DNA from: Bdellovibrionales bacterium
Lineage (GTDB): Bacteria > Bdellovibrionota > Bdellovibrionia > Bdellovibrionales > JAMPXM01
DNA: 9,485 bases
Assembly (NCBI GenBank): GCA_005792225.1
Contig: SXSP01000338.1
Location: forward strand, 1-9,485
Direction: 5' to 3'
The translations under genes were made by a program, and so were the position numbers. Under the pieces are notes generated by a model, which worked only from the letters and a program-made list of their open reading frames with translations, did not search any database and was not told the DNA's origin. Of this stretch, positions 1 to 4,423 are shown one piece after another; position 1 is the stretch's first letter; every line of letters begins with the position of its first letter.

Positions 1-299
1 CGCTGTTCCACCACCGTGATGCCCGGCATCGCACCCACCACCGCCGCCAGCGCCAGCAGCGAGGCCGGGCCCGAGGCGTTCTTCAGGGGCAGCGGCGCGA
101 TTTCGGCGTAAGCGCGCTGCGGGTGGTCCGGATACAGCGCCGCCTGGCTTGAAATGCTATTGGGTGTCGGCGAAGGCGGCTTGAGCCGGCCGTTGGCAAC
201 GCCGATATCCGCCGGCCGGTTGCCGCGCAGCGCGCCGAACTGGACCAGGATCGAGGCCAGAATCAGAAGGCCGGCGAGGATGTACAGAGTGGTTTTCAT
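1..299 (-). CDS. DUF1499-family protein, cut by the left window edge
   Basis: The minus strand from the ATG at 299-297 reads open to the window edge, giving 99 residues plus part of the next codon. Residues 4-22 form one hydrophobic segment (LYILAGLLILASILV), a signal peptide or membrane anchor. It is followed by IGVANGRLKPPSPTPN, then SSQAALYPD, and later MPGITVVEQ. This order (short anchor, G-x-x-x-G-R-L-x-P, P-N-x-x-S-S-Q, then a MPG-x-x-V-V stretch) matches what I know of the DUF1499 family, an uncharacterised bacterial family. Many members have cysteines in the P-C-P-x-x-P-N-C part. Here both positions are non-cysteine, as I believe occurs in some members. The start lies 26 bases after the VOC-fragment stop, without a clear Shine-Dalgarno. 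The C-terminal half lies outside the window. Function is unknown. The base composition resembles the left flank rather than the main block. Confidence 0.7.
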   Translation of the reverse strand, partial: MKTTLYILAGLLILASILVQFGALRGNRPADIGVANGRLKPPSPTPNSISSQAALYPDHPQRAYAEIAPLPLKNASGPASLLALAAVVGAMPGITVVEQ

Positions 300-325
300 G
301 GGCGCGAGCGCGAGTCCGCCCGAGC

Positions 326-454
326 TTACAGCATCGAATGCAGGCCGAACATGTTGCCTTCGGTATCAATGGCCAGCGCGATGAAGCCGTACTGCCCGAT
401 GGACATCTTCTCCTTCTGTACGCTTCCGCCCGCCGCAACGACACGGGCCGCGCA
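326..454 (-). pseudogene. C-terminal fragment of a VOC/glyoxalase-like protein
   Basis: On the minus strand, the frame that ends at the TAA at 328-326 gives RVVAAGGSVQKEKM, then IGQYGFIALAIDTEGNMFGLHSML. This is the typical last beta-alpha-beta-beta module of VOC superfamily (glyoxalase/bleomycin-resistance fold) proteins: an AAGG turn, a G-x-x-A-x-x-x-D-T-E-G-N strand, and a final GLHS, where the conserved glutamate is normally a metal or active-site ligand. Only about 40 residues are recognisable out of the ~120 expected. Upstream of about 454 the same frame stays open but no longer looks like a VOC protein (Cys/Pro/Ser-rich). A different frame becomes protein-like instead. The gene is therefore broken, or joined to foreign DNA, at about 450. 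The frame continues open to 820, but that part is antisense to glycerol kinase. Substrate cannot be inferred. Confidence 0.6.
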
Positions 455-572
455 CGGTGGCTCGGGGCAAGCGCCGTAGCTTGAGCTTTCCGTCCCAGGT
501 TGCACCGGCATCTTTGACTCTGGCGCGCAAGTCAGTGTCGTCGCAGGCGATTCGGACCAGGAGTTTCCCCCG
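450..572 (-). pseudogene. Fragment of an unidentified ORF (x-RVKDAGATWD motif)
   Basis: A second minus-strand frame, different from the VOC frame, reads RGKLLVRIACDD, then TDLRARVKDAGATWDGKLKL and RRLPRATVR across about 572-450. It has no proper start or stop of its own. The pattern (hydrophobic strand, acidic residues, L-R-x-x-V-K-x-A-G-x-x-W-D, then R-x-L-P/R) resembles a small uncharacterised family I recall from beta/gammaproteobacteria and mobile regions, where the motif is V-K-A-A-G-G-x-W-D. That recollection is not firm. The piece is wedged between the VOC tail and the glycerol kinase and is truncated on both sides. It may be a relic of an inserted element or part of an assembly chimera. 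Confidence 0.35.
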
Positions 573-590
573 GCGGCATCGGGCACGTGT
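572..590. other. Junction between unrelated sequences
   Basis: To the right, the plus-strand frame reads V-W-Q-D-R-R-T-A-E-D-C from 587, which aligns with the conserved VWQ-x-RRTAE segment of glycerol kinases. Immediately to the left, the same frame gives G-I-G-H instead of the expected N-A-I and stops resembling the family. Minus-strand protein signal begins at about 572. Conservation is thus lost within a few codons. No inverted repeats, target-site duplication or tRNA that would mark a known insertion are visible here. Confidence 0.6.
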
Positions 591-1783
591 GGCAAGACCG
601 CCGAACGGCCGAGGACTGCGACGCTTGGAAAAAAGACGGTCATGAAAAAATGCTTCATGAGAAGACCGGGCTCGTCGTCGATCCGTATTTCTCGGCGTCC
701 AAACTTCGCTGGCCCCTCGACAATGTGACGCAGCTTCGCGTGCGCGCTGATCGGGGCGAGGTCGCGGCGGGCACCATCGACTCGTTTCTCCTCTGGAAGC
801 TGACGGCGGGAGTGTCGCACAAGACCGATGTCTCGAACGCTTCGCGCACGCAGCTCATGAACATCGAAACCGGTCTATGGGATGACGATCTTCTCAAGTT
901 TTTTAGCGTCCCCTCAGGAATCCTACCCGAAATTTGCGACTCATCGGGCGTGTTTGGCGAGACGAAGGGTCTCAGTATCCTGCCCGACGGAATTCCGATC
1001 ACCGGAATCGCGGGCGATCAACAAGCGGCTCTTTTTGGCCAAACTTGTTTTCAAGAAGGCGACGCGAAATGTACGTTCGGCACCGGAAGTTTTCTCCTCA
1101 TCAATTCGGGCCAGCGGATGTTGCGATCTAAATCGGGTTTGTTGACCACGGCGGCCTGGCGCTTGAAGGGGGACGAAAAGATCACCTACGCGCTCGAAGG
1201 TGGTGCCTTCATCTGCGGTGCCGCGGTTCAGTTTTTGCGCGATCAGCTCGGCTTCATCGAAGAAAGCCGCGACGTCGAAAAGCTCGCCACGCAAGTGAAA
1301 GACACGGAGGGAGTCGAGTTCGTTCCGGCACTCACGGGGCTGGGCGCTCCGTACTGGGATCCGTTTGCGCGAGGCACGATTAGTGGACTCACGCGCGGCA
1401 CGACCCGTGCCCATCTCGCGCGCGCGACTCTCGAAGCGATGGCGCTTCAAAACACCGAAATTCTTCTCGCGATGAAAGAAGACCTCGGTCAAAGTTTGCG
1501 TTCGGTTCGCGTCGACGGAGGAGCTGCCGCGAACGGTCTCCTCATGCAGCTTCAAGCCGACTATCTGGGTGTCGATGTCGTGAGACCGAAGATGATCGAA
1601 ACAACTTCAGCGGGAGCGGCTTACTTGGCTGGTTTGGGCGCGGGCCTCTTCGGAAGTCTCGAGGAGATCAAGCGCATTTGGAAAACCGATCGCACCAACC
1701 GCTCCAAGATGTCGGATGAGGATCGGGCCGAGCGTCTCAAGCGCTGGCAGCTCGCCGTCCGTCGGGCTCGTCTGACGTCCTAA
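587..1783 (+). CDS. glpK: Glycerol kinase, missing its N-terminal ~100 residues
   Basis: Glycerol kinase (FGGY carbohydrate kinase family) phosphorylates glycerol to sn-glycerol 3-phosphate with ATP in the cytosol. The 398 visible codons match the family from the substrate-binding tryptophan (residue 2 here, W103 in mature E. coli GlpK) onward. Visible landmarks are TGLVVDPYFSASK (27-39, glycerol-contacting Tyr34), GIAGDQQAALFG (140-151, catalytic-base Asp144), FGTGSF (164-169), GLGAPYWDP (251-259) and RVDGGAAAN (308-316, ATP-binding region). Family members are usually ~495 residues. The missing part includes the first phosphate-binding loop (D-x-G-T-T) and the Arg-Glu pair that binds glycerol, so this product alone should be inactive. 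The GTG at 587 is only where homology begins, not a credible start, and it has no ribosome-binding site. The C-terminus is complete and stops with TAA. No glpF or glpD is adjacent. Confidence 0.9.
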   Translation: MWQDRRTAEDCDAWKKDGHEKMLHEKTGLVVDPYFSASKLRWPLDNVTQLRVRADRGEVAAGTIDSFLLWKLTAGVSHKTDVSNASRTQLMNIETGLWDDDLLKFFSVPSGILPEICDSSGVFGETKGLSILPDGIPITGIAGDQQAALFGQTCFQEGDAKCTFGTGSFLLINSGQRMLRSKSGLLTTAAWRLKGDEKITYALEGGAFICGAAVQFLRDQLGFIEESRDVEKLATQVKDTEGVEFVPALTGLGAPYWDPFARGTISGLTRGTTRAHLARATLEAMALQNTEILLAMKEDLGQSLRSVRVDGGAAANGLLMQLQADYLGVDVVRPKMIETTSAGAAYLAGLGAGLFGSLEEIKRIWKTDRTNRSKMSDEDRAERLKRWQLAVRRARLTS

Positions 1784-1802
1784 TTTAGTCATGCCCGTGA
1801 GC

Positions 1803-1848
1803 GTCGTCTCAGCCACTTGCGCTAGAATGGTGCGAGTGGAGGGACGAC
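1803..1848 (+). promoter_or_regulatory. Long hairpin covering the SD of the PilZ gene; contains TAGAAT
   Basis: An outer stem GTCGTCTC (1803-1810) pairs with GGGACGAC (1841-1848). A small internal loop follows (AG / A), then an inner stem CCACTTGCGC (1813-1822) pairs with GTGCGAGTGG (1830-1839), closed by a 7-base loop TAGAATG. That is 18 pairs, three of them G-U. The likely Shine-Dalgarno of the next gene, GGAGGG at 1838-1843, sits almost wholly in the 3' arm. No run of T follows, so it is not a classical intrinsic terminator. If transcription enters from glpK, the RNA fold would hide the SD. Alternatively TAGAAT (1823-1828) could be a -10 box starting RNA near 1835, in which case the hairpin would be lost from that transcript. 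No good -35 is visible at 16-18 bases spacing. Confidence 0.5.
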
Positions 1849-1852
1849 TGAA

Positions 1853-2650
1853 GTGAGACGCCGCGAATACCATTGGAGCCTCTTTCACGTGACGGAAAAA
1901 AACCAGCTCGATGGTCTGCGCACGGATCAAGTCGAAGCGGTTTTCGCCGCCATTCCCAAGCCGACGATGAAGGAATGGTTCATCTGGAAAGAGGGTTTCG
2001 ACGGTTGGAAGCCTTTTGAGGATTTTCCGCAACTCGTCTTGAGTCTTCGCAAAGCCGACGATCGTATTTGGGAATCTCCTCCTCCACCTCCCGGAACGGA
2101 AGAAAATACGAATCCTGATCTCGCACCCCTTTCAAGCCAAGATCAAACGCGGGTCGTGAAGCCCGTGGCAAAAACCGCGGTGAAAACCCAACAAGCGGTG
2201 AAACTGAAAGCAGAGCCGAAGCCCGCCGTGAAAAAGCCTGAGTCCGCAAGAGCGGCCGCCGCCGGCAAATCGAAGATGATCACGCCGTCTGAAAAACTCT
2301 CTTTGAGTGGCGATGACGATGATCTTGAGCTTTCGCTCATGCGCTCGGGTGTTCTCGAAGATCGCAACAACATGCGCTTCGACAAGGTAATCGAAATTCG
2401 CATCTTCGTGGGCGATCAATCTTACAAAAATTCGACCCTCAACATTTCGCTTAAAGGAATGCAACTCCGCGAGCCGCTTCCCCAATCGCTCCCTCGCTAC
2501 TTCAACGTTGAGATCGGCAAGGCCGATCGGGCGATTCCGGTCGTTTGTTCGGAAGTGAAGAGCCGAGACGGCGGCCCTTCGATGCGGCTCCAAATCGAGT
2601 CAAACGAGCACGCGAGCGCGCTGCTCACCATGCTCCTCTCGGGCGGCTGA
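1853..2650 (+). CDS. PilZ-domain protein with N-terminal GYF_2-like domain
   Basis: A 265-residue cytosolic protein without signal peptide or membrane segment. Residues 5-58 (YHWSLFHVTEKNQLDGLRTD, ending at WFIWKEGFDGWKPFEDFP) resemble the GYF_2/DUF4339 type of small domain: aromatic start, a 'select by sequence' helix, then W-x-x-G-x-x-x-W-x-P. Residues 75-145 form a Pro/Ala/Lys-rich linker containing several V-K-x-A/P repeats, followed by an acidic patch SGDDDD (152-157). Residues 171-265 look like a PilZ domain: RNNMR (171-175) fits the R-x-x-x-R motif and NISLKG (197-202) fits the D/N-x-S-x-x-G motif that together bind cyclic di-GMP. The likely role is a c-di-GMP-responsive effector, with the GYF_2-like part for partner binding. 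The target is unknown. The GTG start is chosen for the GGAGGG nine bases upstream. A strong terminator follows the gene. Confidence 0.75.
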   Translation: MRRREYHWSLFHVTEKNQLDGLRTDQVEAVFAAIPKPTMKEWFIWKEGFDGWKPFEDFPQLVLSLRKADDRIWESPPPPPGTEENTNPDLAPLSSQDQTRVVKPVAKTAVKTQQAVKLKAEPKPAVKKPESARAAAAGKSKMITPSEKLSLSGDDDDLELSLMRSGVLEDRNNMRFDKVIEIRIFVGDQSYKNSTLNISLKGMQLREPLPQSLPRYFNVEIGKADRAIPVVCSEVKSRDGGPSMRLQIESNEHASALLTMLLSGG

Positions 2651-2678
2651 TCGCCCGCTCTTTGGACCAAGGCAAAGC

Positions 2679-2724
2679 TCAAAAACAAACGGCCAGGATT
2701 AAAACCCTAGCCGTTTGTTTTTGA
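2679..2724. terminator. Bidirectional intrinsic terminator between pilZ-type gene and radA
   Basis: A 15-bp perfect stem: CAAAAACAAACGGC at 2680-2693 (plus T at 2679) pairs with GCCGTTTGTTTTTG at 2710-2723 (plus A at 2724). Inside the loop, AGG (2695-2697) can also pair with CCT (2706-2708). Read on the plus strand the G+C part is followed by a T-rich arm and GAATTT. Read on the minus strand the same holds, because the left arm is A-rich. It lies 28 bases after the stop of the PilZ gene and ~140 bases after the stop of radA, and so can end transcription from both convergent genes. Confidence 0.85.
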
Positions 2725-2835
2725 ATTTCGCAACCCCAAGAGATCGCCGGCCTCGATCGTCACTCCGGAAAGGAGTCGCGGCGCTCGCTCGAGATCTTCA
2801 GAGTTTTGCTCGGAGCAGGGTTTAAGTCCGGCACT

Positions 2836-2857
2836 CGCTTTCGTTTAAAACGAAGCG
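2836..2857 (-). other. Small hairpin just 3' of radA
   Basis: CGCTT (2836-2840), one bulged T, and CGTTT (2842-2846) face AAACG (2848-2852) and AAGCG (2853-2857). The structure starts 7 bases after the radA stop on the minus strand. It has a very tight A/T loop and no T-run behind it in the radA direction, so it may be an RNA 3'-end or pausing structure rather than a full terminator. The clear terminator for radA is the one further downstream at 2724-2679. Confidence 0.3.
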
Positions 2858-2864
2858 TCAGTCA

Positions 2865-4331
2865 TCACGCCTCCGCGGGTCGGCTCGAGGCCCGATGTTT
2901 TCGCGGCGAGGGATCGATGAGTTGGAGCAGTTGGCCCACGTCGCGGACCCATTTGATCTTGCACTTCATTTTTTCGTCCAGCTCGTTCAAGTGTTTGCGG
3001 TTAGAGGCCGGAACAACGAAGGTCGTGAAGCCGAGCTTCTCCGCTTCGCGCAAGCGAACGTCGGCAAAATTCACGGCGCGAATTTCGCCGGTGAGTCCGA
3101 CTTCGCCGAAGAAGCAGGTCTTCGCGCCGACTTCGTACCCCGTTTCGGTGGAAATCAGGGCCGCCGCGATCGCGAGATCGGCCGCGGGCTCAACGAGCCG
3201 CAGGCCGCCGACGACGTTGATGTAGACGTCGGATTGCGAGAGCTTCATGCCCGCATGTTTACTTAACACGGCGGTGAGCATGTGCACGCGGTTGGCGTCA
3301 AAGCCGATCGACGTACGGCGCGGATTGGGCATCGAGGAGTAGTTCGTGAGCGCTTGCACTTCGCAGAGAAGGGGGCGCGTTCCTTCCATTGACGCGAAGA
3401 CCGTCGAACCGATGAGCGTTTGACCGCGCTCTTCGAGGAAGAGTTCCGAAGGATTCGAGACTTCCGCCAAACCTTTCGTATCCATTTGAAAAACGCCGAG
3501 CTCATGGGTCGCTCCGAAGCGATTCTTCAAGGCGCGGAGGAGCCGGAACTGGTGACTCATATCGCCTTCGAACGAGAGCACGGTATCGACCATGTGTTCG
3601 AGAACTTTCGGGCCCGCGATGTTTCCTTCGTTCGTGACGTGACCGATTAAGAGAACGCAGATCCCGGAACCCTTCGCGAGCCCCATGAGTTGGGCCGCGC
3701 ACTCGCGCACTTGCGAAACCGAGCCGGGAGCCGATTGAACTTCGGGTAAAAAGACGGTTTGAATCGAGTCGACGACGAGGACTTTCGGTTTCAATTCTTG
3801 AGCGAGCGCGCGAATGGATTCGAGATTGGACTCGCTTGCCATGTGCACGTTACCCGAACGAACGCCGAGGCGTTGCGCGCGTAGACCGCTCTGGTTCACG
3901 GACTCCTCACCCGAAACGTAAAGAACGGAAACGCCCTGACGCGCGAGACCTCCCGCCATTTGCAGAAGCAGCGTTGATTTTCCGATTCCGGGATCGCCGC
4001 CGAGGAGGATGAAAGAGCCTTCGACGAGACCGCCGCCCAAAACGCGGTCGAGTTCATGAAACCCCGTGAAGATGCGGTCCATCTGAACCGACTTAAGACT
4101 TTCGTCCAGTCGAATGACTCGACCTTCGGCGCTACCAGAGACGCCCGCGGACATGCCGGGTGACGCGCCCGCCGTACTCCATCCGCGCTGCCGGTCGGTG
4201 GTCTTGGTTTCTTTTACGAGAGGTTCCTCGACGAACGAATTCCATGCGCCGCAATCGGTGCAGCGGCCTTCCCAACGCGCACGTTGAGCGCCGCAATTTT
4301 GGCAGACAAAAATGGATTTCGCTTTAGCCAT
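2865..4331 (-). CDS. radA: DNA repair protein RadA
   Basis: RadA (Sms) is a RecA-like ATPase and branch-migration helicase acting with RecA in recombination and repair of stalled forks. With the ATG at 4331 the protein has 488 residues, somewhat above the ~460 usual length. Visible in order: a C4 zinc finger (C10-x2-C13 and C24-x2-C27), Walker A GGDPGIGKST (111-120), Walker B VLVVDS (184-189), the RadA-specific KNRFG motif (269-273), and the C-terminal Lon-protease-like domain with GEVGLTGEIRAV (409-420). All diagnostic motifs are intact. The extra length comes mainly from a Ser/Gly/Ala-rich linker after the zinc finger (about 40-70) and a basic tail (about 476-488). An upstream in-frame ATG pair (4352-4347) exists, but AGGAG seven bases before 4331 favours the shorter start. 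It is convergent with the PilZ gene and divergent from the transglycosylase gene. Confidence 0.96.
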   Translation of the reverse strand: MAKAKSIFVCQNCGAQRARWEGRCTDCGAWNSFVEEPLVKETKTTDRQRGWSTAGASPGMSAGVSGSAEGRVIRLDESLKSVQMDRIFTGFHELDRVLGGGLVEGSFILLGGDPGIGKSTLLLQMAGGLARQGVSVLYVSGEESVNQSGLRAQRLGVRSGNVHMASESNLESIRALAQELKPKVLVVDSIQTVFLPEVQSAPGSVSQVRECAAQLMGLAKGSGICVLLIGHVTNEGNIAGPKVLEHMVDTVLSFEGDMSHQFRLLRALKNRFGATHELGVFQMDTKGLAEVSNPSELFLEERGQTLIGSTVFASMEGTRPLLCEVQALTNYSSMPNPRRTSIGFDANRVHMLTAVLSKHAGMKLSQSDVYINVVGGLRLVEPAADLAIAAALISTETGYEVGAKTCFFGEVGLTGEIRAVNFADVRLREAEKLGFTTFVVPASNRKHLNELDEKMKCKIKWVRDVGQLLQLIDPSPRKHRASSRPAEA

Positions 4332-4338
4332 CGACGAG

Positions 4339-4343
4339 CTCCT
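4339..4343 (-). promoter_or_regulatory. Ribosome-binding site that sets the radA start
   Basis: On the minus strand AGGAG lies at 4343-4339, seven bases before the ATG at 4331-4329 (M-A-K-A-K-S). The upstream ATG-ATG at 4352-4347 has no comparable SD, and the seven extra residues (M-M-P-R-S-S-S) precede the conserved beginning of RadA. Confidence 0.7.
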
Positions 4344-4423
4344 AGGCATCATGATTTCAATAGGCGGTCGGAAACATTTCTGGTTATCATGATCACTTCA
4401 ATCGAACAATCCAAGGATGGGAT
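4344..4423. promoter_or_regulatory. Divergent intergenic region with two ATCATGAT palindromes
   Basis: This short region must hold the promoters of radA (leftward) and of the transglycosylase operon (rightward). The self-complementary octamer ATCATGAT occurs twice, at 4348-4355 and 4386-4393, with centres 38 bases apart. Each copy is followed within a few bases by TTCAAT. TATCAT at 4385-4390, overlapping the second copy, could be a rightward -10 box, but I see no convincing -35. AAGGA at 4413-4417 is the likely SD for the GTG at 4424. Confidence 0.35.

Noticed and set aside
430..590. Programmed frameshift joining the 450-572 fragment to the VOC tail
   Set aside because: The two pieces do not belong to one recognisable family and no slippery heptamer was seen at the join. 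A physical fusion is simpler.
326..820. A continuous 164-codon minus-strand frame that includes the VOC tail
   Set aside because: Only the last ~40 codons look like protein. The part above about 454 is not VOC-like, and above 587 it is antisense to glycerol kinase, so the full frame is not a gene.
941..1555. A 204-codon minus-strand frame opposite glpK
   Set aside because: Rich in Arg and Glu with no recognisable domain, and antisense to a well-conserved kinase. Typical shadow of a G+C-rich gene.
2806..3225. A 139-codon plus-strand frame over the 3' part of radA
   Set aside because: Ser/Arg-rich translation, no homology recognised, lies opposite the conserved Lon-like domain of RadA, and no SD.
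4329..4352. Longer radA start at 4352
   Set aside because: The SD AGGAG fits the ATG at 4331, and the extra residues M-M-P-R-S-S-S are not family-like. The longer form cannot be fully excluded.
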